Shown: positions 1 to 5,660 of the stretch, piece by piece
Layout: each line of letters begins with the position of its first letter
How positions within the stretch are numbered: position 1 is the stretch's first letter
DNA from: Thermoleophilia bacterium
GTDB lineage: Bacteria > Actinomycetota > Thermoleophilia > Gaiellales > Gaiellaceae
Reading direction: 5' to 3'
Assembly (NCBI GenBank): GCA_013362295.1
Contig: JABFWJ010000446.1
Span: forward strand, 1 to 5,660
DNA length: 5,660 bases
Notes under the pieces: model-generated
Told to the model about the DNA's origin: nothing
The model's input: only the letters and a program-made list of their open reading frames with translations
Databases searched by the model: none
Program-made: the position numbers and the translations under genes

Positions 1-477
1 CCCAGCGATCCGTACACGGCGAAGACCAACTCGGACGTCGTCGTCAGCCAGTCGTTCGACGGCGGCCGGACGTGGTCGGCCGCGACGGCGCTGAGGCTGA
101 AGGGCGACCAGTGGATGCCGTGGGGTGTCTACGACACGACCGGGAAGCTGCGGATCGGCACCTTCGATCGCTCCGGCGACCGGTCGAACCACGCGTACGA
201 CTACACCGTGGCGACCGAGTCGCGTTCCGGCAGCCTGGCGTTCGGAACCGCGCCGGTCACGACGGTGCGTTCGAATCCGACTACCGGTAACCGCTGGTTC
301 GCGCGCAACGTGAACGCCGCGTTCCCGCGTGCAACCGCGTTCATCGGCGACTACAGCGGCATCGCCGCGACCCCGACCGGGGGCGTCGTCGCGTACTGGA
401 CCGACCTGCGTAACGACGTGTCCTTCGGCGGCCTTACGGCCAAGGGCGAGGACGCGTACTTCGGCCGGGCGAACTAG
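1..477 (+). CDS. C-terminal part of a sialidase-fold (BNR/Asp-box repeat) protein, probably secreted
   Basis: The reading frame is open from the first base and ends at a TAG at 475-477, giving 158 visible residues; the start lies outside the window. Residues 18-25 read SFDGGRTW, a full match to the BNR/Asp-box consensus S-x-D-x-G-x-x-W, a beta-hairpin turn found in sialidase-type beta-propellers. The last 50 residues contain FIGDYSGIAATPTGGVVAYW followed by TDLRND, a closing-blade pattern I associate with actinobacterial proteins annotated as exo-alpha-sialidase or BNR-repeat glycosyl hydrolase. The fragment is rich in Gly, Ser, Thr and Asp, has few Lys and no membrane segment, as expected for an extracellular beta-propeller. 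No catalytic sialidase residues (the Arg triad or the Tyr/Glu pair) can be assigned in this fragment, so hydrolase activity is not shown; it could be a non-enzymatic propeller. The gene ends just before a strong hairpin, so it is probably the last gene of its transcript. Confidence 0.75.
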   Translation, partial: PSDPYTAKTNSDVVVSQSFDGGRTWSAATALRLKGDQWMPWGVYDTTGKLRIGTFDRSGDRSNHAYDYTVATESRSGSLAFGTAPVTTVRSNPTTGNRWFARNVNAAFPRATAFIGDYSGIAATPTGGVVAYWTDLRNDVSFGGLTAKGEDAYFGRAN

Positions 478-496
478 TTCGCTCAGCACGCGACGC

Positions 497-527
497 GAGG
501 AGGCCCCGCTGCGGCCGGGGCCTCCTC
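497..527 (+). terminator. GC-rich hairpin, probable terminator of the sialidase-like gene
   Basis: A perfect 12-bp inverted repeat, GAGGAGGCCCCG at 497-508 and CGGGGCCTCCTC at 516-527, encloses a 7-base loop and begins 19 bases after the stop codon of the upstream gene. It is not followed by a T-run, which is common for terminators in high-GC actinobacteria. Being symmetric and placed between convergent genes, it could stop transcription from both sides. Confidence 0.75.
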
Positions 528-640
528 CGTCTACCCGCGACCTTCGGTCAAGGTTCGTTGAACATTGAGCGCGATCGGTACGCGTGTGCGGAGTTCGGCG
601 CGCGACGTCGCTTCGCCGCGCACCTGCTGACGCGAGCGCG

Positions 641-663
641 ACCGCGATCTCGAGAGATCCGGT
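641..663 (-). terminator. Bulged hairpin, possible terminator of the minus-strand regulator gene
   Basis: Positions 641-663 fold as a 4-bp outer stem (ACCG with CGGT) and a 5-bp inner stem (GATCT with AGATC), with one unpaired C at 645 and a CGAG tetraloop. The hairpin starts 18 bases past the stop codon of the minus-strand regulator. It is weaker than the hairpin at 497-527 and lacks a T-run, so the terminator role is inferred from position only. The rest of the 204-base gap between the two convergent genes shows nothing else I can support. Confidence 0.35.
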
Positions 664-681
664 GGGCTTCGACGAGACCGT

Positions 682-3570
682 TCACTCGTGAGCGGCGAGC
701 TTCTCGACGTCGTGCTCGCCCAGGAAGTTCGACAGGCGGCGGGAGGCGGCTGCGTAGTAAGTGCTGCGCGGGAGCACCGAGGCGTGGGCCACAGCCTCGC
801 GGAGCAGCGACTCCGCCTCCTCGTCCCTGCCCTGGAGTGCGCGGACGCGGCCGAGCGCCATCCGGGTCGTCGTGAGTGAGGCGACGTCCTGCGGGCCGAC
901 GGTGCGGAAGGCCTCGAGCGCGTAACACTCGGCCTCGTCGACCTTGCCCTGATGCAGGAGAACCTCCGCGAGGATGCGCAGGCTCTCGCAGAGGTAGCCG
1001 CGGTCGCCGAGCGGCGTCAGCATCCGGACGCTCTCCCGCGCGAGCCGCTCCGCGCGCGCGTCGTCCCCGATTCGCAGGACGAGCTCCGCAAGGTGGTTGA
1101 GCGTGCGCGCATGATCGAGCACCGCCCCCGCCTCCGCGAACATCGCGATCGCCCGCTCGTAGAGGTCGACGGCCGTTTCCCGTTCGCGGCGGGTGTCTGC
1201 GACGTTCCCGAGGATGTGCAGGGCCTGGCCGCGCGAAACGATGCCGCCGCTCTCCTCGGCGAGCCGGAGCGCGTACTGCGCGAGTTCCTCCGCCCGGTCG
1301 AGTTCGCTGTCGGCTTCGAACGAACGCGCCAGGCCATTCGCGGCGCGGCTGATCAGATCCTTGCGGCCGGTCTCGCGGGATGTCGTGAATGTCTCTTCGG
1401 CGTACCGCCGGGCATTCGCCGAGTCGCCTTCCCACCGGGCGAGCTGAGCGAGCTGCCTCAGCGCGTCGAAGCGGCCGATGAGATCGCTCGGCTCGAGGAG
1501 CGCGAGCCCCTGCTCGATCAGGCGGCGCGACCCCGGGTTGTCGGAGTCCCGGAACGCCGTCACCTCCCCGAGCGCGATCAGCGCGCGGCCCTCGATGCGC
1601 CGGTCACCCGCGGCGTGGGCGTCGGCACGCACCCGCTCCATCTCGAGCGCGATCGCCGGTATGTCGTCGAGCCGCCACGCGGCCCGCGCCGCCTGGTAGC
1701 GGCGTTCGAGCGTCGGGTCGAGCTCGACGGCGCGCTGCAGGAGGTGGCGACCGGAGCGGTTCGCCTCGCGGGCAAGCGCGCGACGGCCGGCCGCCTCGAG
1801 GGCGGTTGCGGCCTCGCGGGCGAGCTCGCGCGGCGGCGCGCCCTCGAGCTCGGCCAGCAGGATCGCGGCACGGTCGAGGTGGAAGGCGCGAATCTCAACG
1901 AGCTCCTCGACGCCGCGGCCGTGCAGCCACGCGGCGAAGGCGGCGTGCAGCTCGGCGCGGTCGGACTTCGTGAGGCCGGAGTACGCGATCTCGCGGATGA
2001 GGATGTGCTTGAACCGGAACGCCTCCTCGCCGCTGATCGACGAGCGCGATTCCGTCTGCACGAAATCGCGGAGTAGCAGCGCATCGAGCGCCTCGTCGAC
2101 GTCGTCGATCCCATGCGAGAGCCGTCCGACGGCGCCGCGCCAGAAGATCCGCCCGATGACCGCCGCGCGCTGGAGCACGACCTTTGCGGCCGGTGGGAGG
2201 CCGTCGATGCGCGCCGCGATCAGCGCCTGGATCGTGTTCGGGATCGGAGCATTTCCGTTGTCGCCCTCGGCGAGCATGCGAACCATCTCCTCGACGAAGA
2301 GCGGGTTGCCTTCCGTCTTGGCGAGCACCTCGCCGCGCAGGCCGGAGGCGAGGCCGGCGTCCGTGAGGAGCGCGTCGACGAGCTCCGCGGCGTCGTCCCG
2401 GACGAGGGCGCCGAGCTCGATCGTCGCCCCGCGCACACGGCCGCTGACCCAGCCGCGGCCGCTCTCGAGCAGCTCGGGCCGGGAGAGGCACACGATCAGC
2501 ACGGGAACGTCGCGCACGCGGCTCGCCAGCTGCTCGATCAGTTCGAGCAGCGGTTCCTCGGCCCAGTGGATGTCCTCGAACCCGAGCACGAGCGGGCGAT
2601 CCTCGGCCAGCGTCTCGGCCCACTCGCGCACGGCCCAGGCGATCTCCTGCTGGCTGCGGTCGCCGTCGACGGCGTCGTCGACGCCGGAGACGAGCCCGAG
2701 CAGGCCCGCGACCGCCTCGTCGATGCAGCGGGCGCGCAGCTTCTCGCGCGCCGTGTCGGCGGGATCGTCGTCCGCAATTCCCGCGGACATCTTCACCATC
2801 TCTGCGATCGGCCAGTACGTGATTCCCTCGCCGTACGGAAGGCAGCGACCGACAAGCACCGTCGCCCGTTCGAGCCCCGCGACGAACTCGCGCGCGAGGC
2901 GGCTCTTGCCGACGCCGGGATCGCCGTAGATCGTGACGAGGTGCGGGCGGCGGTCCCGCACGGTTCGCTCGAAGGTGTTCTGGAGCAGCTCGAGCTCGGC
3001 GTCGCGACCGACGAGCGGCGCCGACCGGGCGCCGACGGGCCGGCTGCCGGGGGCCGACGCGCACACGACACGCCACACGGGCACCGGCTCCGAGAATCCG
3101 CCCAGGGCGCGCGTGCCGGCCGGCTCCAGCTCGACGGCCGCGCCCGCGAGCCGGTGCACGCCCGGCCCGACGAGGATGTCGTTCGGCTCGGCGGCCTGCT
3201 GGAGACGGGCGGCCACATTGACAGCCTGGCCGGTGGCGAACGTGGAGTCGGCCACCTCGGTGACGACCTCTCCGGCCTCCACGCCGACGGTGGACACGAG
3301 TCCCAGCTGCGCGACCGCCGTGCGAATCTCCAGGGCCGCGCGCAAGGCGCGCTCGGCGTCGTCCTCGTGCGCGATCGGGACGCCGAAGGCCGCCATCACC
3401 GCGTCGCCGGCGAACTTCTCGACGGTGCCGCCGTGCGCCACGATGCTGCGCGAGACTGCGTCGAAGAAGCCCGTGACGCGGCGGCGCACCACCTCGGGAT
3501 CCGAGGCGGTGAGGAGGCCCGTCGAGCCGACGAGGTCGACGAAGAGCACCGTTGCGAGCTTCCGCTCCAC
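682..3570 (-). CDS. Cyclase-homology domain / AAA-STAND ATPase / TPR regulator (962 aa)
   Basis: Residues 1-168 form a class III adenylate/guanylate cyclase homology domain: metal-site Asp12 in LFVDLVGST, Lys52 and Asp56 in EKFAGDAVMAAFG, and Asn118 and Arg122 in VNVAARL. Residues 186-196 (LVGRDAELELL) open an AAA-type ATPase with Walker A GDPGVGKS (216-223) and Walker B ending in Glu332-Asp333 (VLGFEDIHWAE). LIVCLSRPE (358-366) and TEGNPLFVEEM (419-429) are further family landmarks. Residues 518-549 (FRFKHILIREIAYSGL onward) precede an alpha-helical C-terminus with about six TPR-like units spaced 39-40 residues apart, from about 700 to 935. No C-terminal LuxR helix-turn-helix is visible, so the output is unknown. 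The GTG at 3570 is chosen because homologues usually begin M-E-R-K-L-A-T-V-L-F and no in-frame start lies between it and the TetR stop. The only purine-rich site, GGAG, is two bases from the start, which is poor spacing. The substrate-selecting position (Ser109, usually Asp) and GQ115 (usually GD) are atypical, so cyclase activity is doubtful. The domain assignments are secure. Confidence 0.93.
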   Translation of the reverse strand: MERKLATVLFVDLVGSTGLLTASDPEVVRRRVTGFFDAVSRSIVAHGGTVEKFAGDAVMAAFGVPIAHEDDAERALRAALEIRTAVAQLGLVSTVGVEAGEVVTEVADSTFATGQAVNVAARLQQAAEPNDILVGPGVHRLAGAAVELEPAGTRALGGFSEPVPVWRVVCASAPGSRPVGARSAPLVGRDAELELLQNTFERTVRDRRPHLVTIYGDPGVGKSRLAREFVAGLERATVLVGRCLPYGEGITYWPIAEMVKMSAGIADDDPADTAREKLRARCIDEAVAGLLGLVSGVDDAVDGDRSQQEIAWAVREWAETLAEDRPLVLGFEDIHWAEEPLLELIEQLASRVRDVPVLIVCLSRPELLESGRGWVSGRVRGATIELGALVRDDAAELVDALLTDAGLASGLRGEVLAKTEGNPLFVEEMVRMLAEGDNGNAPIPNTIQALIAARIDGLPPAAKVVLQRAAVIGRIFWRGAVGRLSHGIDDVDEALDALLLRDFVQTESRSSISGEEAFRFKHILIREIAYSGLTKSDRAELHAAFAAWLHGRGVEELVEIRAFHLDRAAILLAELEGAPPRELAREAATALEAAGRRALAREANRSGRHLLQRAVELDPTLERRYQAARAAWRLDDIPAIALEMERVRADAHAAGDRRIEGRALIALGEVTAFRDSDNPGSRRLIEQGLALLEPSDLIGRFDALRQLAQLARWEGDSANARRYAEETFTTSRETGRKDLISRAANGLARSFEADSELDRAEELAQYALRLAEESGGIVSRGQALHILGNVADTRRERETAVDLYERAIAMFAEAGAVLDHARTLNHLAELVLRIGDDARAERLARESVRMLTPLGDRGYLCESLRILAEVLLHQGKVDEAECYALEAFRTVGPQDVASLTTTRMALGRVRALQGRDEEAESLLREAVAHASVLPRSTYYAAASRRLSNFLGEHDVEKLAAHE

Positions 3571-3614
3571 CTCTCCAGTCTGACGAGTCGCGCAGACCCT
3601 GCGGCGAAAGACCG

Positions 3615-4250
3615 CTAGCCCGTATTGATCGCGCTGCGATCTTCTCGCGGCGCCGCGAGGTCGCCCAGCCCGCGCTCGAGCAGCTGATGTGCGCGCTCGA
3701 GGTCGGCGCGCAGGCGGCGGACCGCGGCCGGTCCGTGTTTGCCGGCCAGGGCCTGCTTGCGCGCGGTGCGGAAGAGCTGCCAGTGCACGCTGACGACGAG
3801 GCCGGCGGCGACGCGCGCGTCGCGCTCGTCGACGCCCAGCTCCGCCTGAATCGCGTCTGTCAAGACCTGCGCGAAGTGCGCCATCACCTCGAGCTCCTTC
3901 GCCTGGAGCGCCCGCGACCCCTCGATGATCCGGGCGAAGGCGGCGAACCCCGGGCTGCACAGGCGCGGGCACTCTCCGGTCTGGAGGCGACGCAGCGGGG
4001 CGAGGATGGACTCACCCTCGCGGCGCTCGCGGATCGCCGCGACGAGCGCGGCCTCGCGGGCGGGCACCTCGTCGAAGAAGAGATCTTCCTTGGTCGGGAA
4101 GTAGTTGTAGACCGTCTTCTCCGACACCTCGGCGGCGGCGGCGACCTCGGCCACGCTGACGCGATCGAAGCCCCGCTGCGCAAATAGCTGCATCGCCCGA
4201 TCGGCGATCTCCTGCCGTGTGCGCAGCTTCTTCGCCTCGCGTAGACCCAC
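3615..4250 (-). CDS. TetR/AcrR-family transcriptional repressor (211 aa)
   Basis: The N-terminus MGLREAKKLRTRQEIADRAM followed by QLFAQRGFDRVSVAEVAAAA is a classic TetR DNA-binding domain; the helix-turn-helix covers about residues 31-52, with the recognition helix in SEKTVYNYFPTKEDLF (43-58). The remaining residues, about 65-195, form the variable helical ligand-binding and dimerisation domain. Length (211 aa) is normal for the family. Two cysteines lie close together in ECPRLCSP (93-100); their role is unknown. The GTG at 4250 is the start because it yields the usual MGLRE opening and there is no in-frame start codon just upstream. No Shine-Dalgarno sequence precedes it, while a good -10 box sits 6 bases away, so the mRNA is probably leaderless. 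The gene is divergent from the MMPL transporter gene and is followed after 44 bases by the cyclase/ATPase/TPR gene on the same strand, suggesting an operon. The likely role is repression of the transporter and of itself; the ligand cannot be predicted. The long frame that continues upstream to about 5624 is antisense to the transporter and is not part of this gene. Confidence 0.93.
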   Translation of the reverse strand: MGLREAKKLRTRQEIADRAMQLFAQRGFDRVSVAEVAAAAEVSEKTVYNYFPTKEDLFFDEVPAREAALVAAIRERREGESILAPLRRLQTGECPRLCSPGFAAFARIIEGSRALQAKELEVMAHFAQVLTDAIQAELGVDERDARVAAGLVVSVHWQLFRTARKQALAGKHGPAAVRRLRADLERAHQLLERGLGDLAAPREDRSAINTG

Positions 4251-4256
4251 GTGCGC

Positions 4257-4262
4257 ATTGTA
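4257..4262 (-). promoter_or_regulatory. -10 box of the TetR gene, probable leaderless transcript
   Basis: Read on the minus strand, this is TACAAT, five of six matches to TATAAT. Six bases separate it from the GTG at 4250, so transcription beginning 7 bases downstream would start at the first base of the start codon. This fits the absence of any ribosome-binding site. No convincing -35 box is found at 16-18 bases upstream (candidates read TTTCTG or GTTTCT). Confidence 0.5.
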
Positions 4263-4274
4263 ACCAGATTTACA
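4259..4274. promoter_or_regulatory. Candidate TetR operator, TGTAA-N6-TTACA dyad
   Basis: TGTAA at 4259-4263 and TTACA at 4270-4274 form perfect 5-bp arms around a 6-base centre. The dyad overlaps the -10 box of the TetR gene, so binding there would block its transcription. The element TGTAAC recurs at 4297-4302 in the same orientation as the left arm, 38 bases away, next to the presumed promoter of the transporter gene. TetR-family operators are often imperfect dyads of 15-20 bp within the divergent intergenic region. Binding by the adjacent repressor is inferred, not shown. Confidence 0.4.
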
Positions 4275-4275
4275 C

Positions 4276-4304
4276 TTGCAGAAACATTTCTCCTTCTGTA
4301 ACTT
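4276..4304 (+). promoter_or_regulatory. Possible promoter of the MMPL transporter gene
   Basis: TTGCAG at 4276-4281 and TAACTT at 4299-4304 are separated by 17 bases and are a weak fit to -35 and -10 boxes (three of six matches each). An alternative -10 is TGTAAC at 4297-4302 with a 15-base spacer. The palindrome AGAAACATTTCT (4280-4291, 5-bp arms) lies between the boxes and could be a second regulator site. The stretch 4257-4316 is 38% GC by direct count, far below its surroundings, which supports a promoter somewhere in it. Confidence 0.35.
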
Positions 4305-4321
4305 CTCAGCGACTGAATGAC

Positions 4322-4329
4322 GGAAGGAG
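4322..4329 (+). promoter_or_regulatory. Ribosome-binding site of the MMPL transporter gene
   Basis: GGAAGGAG lies 5 bases before the GTG at 4335. This strong, well-spaced Shine-Dalgarno sequence favours that start over an in-frame ATG at 4317, six codons upstream, which has no such site before it. Confidence 0.75.
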
Positions 4330-4334
4330 TCCGT

Positions 4335-5660
4335 GTGCTGGCCCGTCTCGCCCACTACATCGCCCACCATCGCCGCATCGTCATCGCCGCCTGGCTCGTC
4401 CTCACGATCTTCGGAGGGTTCGCCGCAGGCCAGGTCTCGAAGCGGTGGTATCAGAGCTTCTCGATCCCGGGCAAGTCGGCGTACGAGGCGAACCAGCGCA
4501 CGCTGAAGACGTTCGGAAGCGGCGTCCGCCCGCCGAACGTCGTCGTCTTCCACACGCAGGGCGATGCGACGAAGAGCACGGCGATCAAGCAGGCGATGCA
4601 GCGCGCGGCCGCCACGGCGCCGGGCGCACGGACGAGCTCGTACTTCTCGACCGGCAACCTGATGTACGTCTCGCGCGACCGGCACACGACCTTCGAAGAG
4701 ATCTACCCGCCGGGTATCGCGACGTTCGACGCGAAGAGCGGCGCCGTGAGCATGCGCAGCGCGGCCGCGAAAGGACTCCCCGCCGGGACGACCGTCGCGG
4801 TCACGGGTCACGACCCCCTCGAAGAGGCGAGCACCCACGGGAGCAGCGCCGGGCCGAGCGTGCTGCTCGAAGCGGTGGTCGGCGGCCTCGGCGCCCTCGT
4901 GATCCTGCTCTTCGTCTTCGGCACGCTGCCGGCGGTGCTGATCCCGATCGCCGTCGCGGTCGCCGCGATCCTCAACACCTTCACGCTCGTCTGGGTCCTG
5001 ACCTACATCACGAACGTCTCGATCATCGTGCAGTTCCTGATCGCGCTCGTCGGGTTGGGCGTCGCGATCGACTACGCGCTGCTCATGATCTTCCGCTTCC
5101 GCGACGAGTTGCGTGAGGGCAACGACGTCGAGTCGGCGCTCGTGGAGACGATGACGCACGCAGGTCGCGCGGTGATCGTCTCCGGTTCGACGGTTGCCGT
5201 CGGGCTGCTCTCGCTGATCGTCATCCCGCTGCCGTTCATCCGCTCGATGGGCATCGGCGGGATGCTGATCCCCGCCGTCTCGGTGCTCGCCGCGATCACG
5301 CTGCTGCCCGCCCTGCTCGCGGCGCTCGGCACGCGGATCAACAGCGTCCGCGTGATGCCGAGGCGCCTCGTCGACCGCGGCCATCCCGAGGACGGCGCCT
5401 GGGGCGGCTGGGCGAGGTTCGTGTTGAAAAGGCCGTGGCCGGTCGCCGTGATCGGGCTCGTCATCGCCGGCACGCTCGCCGTGATCGGGCTGCAGTTGAA
5501 CCCGAATGAGGCGCAGCTGAAGAACTTCCCGGGCAATGGGACGGCGATCGCCGGCCGGCAGATGCTGGCGGACGCGGGCATCTCCCCCGGTGTGATGAAG
5601 CCCTTCGTCGTGCTCGTCGAGCACGGCGGCAACGCTCAGGGGTTCGCAGCCAAGCTGAAG
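4335..5660 (+). CDS. MMPL/RND-family membrane transporter, N-terminal part (442 residues, runs off the window)
   Basis: The frame is open to the last base, so only about the first 60% of a protein usually 700-1000 residues long is present. Residues 15-33 are the first membrane helix after a basic N-terminus (HHRR). Residues 35-175 form the first extracytoplasmic porter domain. Five further helices follow at about 178-197, 199-222, 231-253, 279-297 and 306-331. The fourth helix carries GVAIDYALLMIFRFRDEL; its Asp246-Tyr247 pair matches the proton-relay Asp-Tyr pair known in mycobacterial MmpL proteins. TM7 lies at about 367-386, and LNPNEAQLKNFPGNG (388-402) begins the second porter domain. 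The family exports lipids, siderophores or drugs using the proton gradient; the substrate cannot be predicted here. The GTG at 4335 is chosen for its Shine-Dalgarno site; ATG 4317 would give MTEGVR before the same sequence. Divergence from a TetR gene suggests repression by that protein with induction by a substrate-like ligand. Confidence 0.92.
   Translation, partial: MLARLAHYIAHHRRIVIAAWLVLTIFGGFAAGQVSKRWYQSFSIPGKSAYEANQRTLKTFGSGVRPPNVVVFHTQGDATKSTAIKQAMQRAAATAPGARTSSYFSTGNLMYVSRDRHTTFEEIYPPGIATFDAKSGAVSMRSAAAKGLPAGTTVAVTGHDPLEEASTHGSSAGPSVLLEAVVGGLGALVILLFVFGTLPAVLIPIAVAVAAILNTFTLVWVLTYITNVSIIVQFLIALVGLGVAIDYALLMIFRFRDELREGNDVESALVETMTHAGRAVIVSGSTVAVGLLSLIVIPLPFIRSMGIGGMLIPAVSVLAAITLLPALLAALGTRINSVRVMPRRLVDRGHPEDGAWGGWARFVLKRPWPVAVIGLVIAGTLAVIGLQLNPNEAQLKNFPGNGTAIAGRQMLADAGISPGVMKPFVVLVEHGGNAQGFAAKLK

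Noticed and set aside
952..2076. Plus-strand open frame of 374 codons opposite the TPR region
   Set aside because: It has the same antisense relation and composition bias; no domain and no ribosome-binding site logic.
3591..3603. Small hairpin CGCAG-ACC-CTGCG between the TetR gene and the next gene
   Set aside because: Five base pairs with a three-base loop are expected by chance in such GC-rich DNA and there is no T-run; it is too weak to call an intercistronic terminator.
2113..3618. Long plus-strand open frame of 501 codons opposite the cyclase/ATPase/TPR gene
   Set aside because: It is antisense to a gene with clear domains; its translation is low-complexity, rich in Arg, Ala, Gly, Glu and Asp with no recognisable motif. 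It is a by-product of the GC-biased codon use of the real gene.
3571..3972. N-terminal extension of the cyclase-domain protein to an ATG at 3972
   Set aside because: The extra 134 residues overlap the TetR gene in another frame and are Arg/Ala/Gly-rich without similarity to any domain; the family start MERKLATVLF coincides with the GTG at 3570.
4217..5116. Plus-strand frame of 299 codons overlapping the transporter start
   Set aside because: It is out of frame with the transporter and encodes an Arg/His/Pro-rich sequence with no membrane helices; the transporter frame has clear helices and the Asp-Tyr motif.
4251..5624. Minus-strand frame continuing upstream of the TetR gene, opposite the transporter
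   Set aside because: It is antisense to the MMPL coding sequence, very rich in Asp, Arg, Glu and His, and without motifs. The TetR domain begins cleanly at the GTG at 4250.

Overview
The window looks like a chromosomal segment of a high-GC actinobacterium. The evidence is strongly G/C-biased third positions, GTG starts on all three genes whose starts are visible, and a cyclase-like/ATPase/TPR regulator of a type that is abundant in Actinomycetota. The mix of a secreted BNR-type protein, a CHD-AAA-TPR regulator and a TetR/MMPL pair would fit the Thermoleophilia (Gaiellales or Solirubrobacterales), but that placement is inference and no marker gene is present.

Layout. Positions 1-477 (+) hold the C-terminal end of a probable secreted sialidase-fold (BNR/Asp-box) protein. 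It is followed by a strong GC-rich hairpin at 497-527. Positions 478-681 separate two convergent genes and hold only this hairpin and a second, bulged hairpin at 641-663. Positions 682-3570 (-) encode a 962-residue regulator: an N-terminal class III nucleotidyl-cyclase-homology domain, a central AAA/STAND-type ATPase with clear Walker A and B motifs, and a C-terminal array of about six TPR-like repeats. Forty-four bases upstream on the same strand, 3615-4250 encodes a 211-residue TetR-family repressor. Positions 4251-4334 form a short, AT-rich divergent promoter region with several dyads. From 4335 to the window end (+) runs the first 442 residues of an MMPL/RND-type membrane transporter.

How the parts fit. 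The TetR gene and the MMPL gene are divergent and share an AT-rich operator-like region, the usual arrangement for a transporter and its local repressor. The cyclase/ATPase/TPR gene lies just behind the TetR gene and is probably cotranscribed, so it may belong to the same response module. Its substrate-selecting residues are not canonical, so it may bind a nucleotide or act as a switch without being a true adenylate cyclase. No mobile element, RNA gene, CRISPR array or unmistakably new system was found. The most noteworthy items are the divergent regulatory region with a probable leaderless TetR transcript, and the coupling of a STAND-type regulator to a TetR/MMPL pair.
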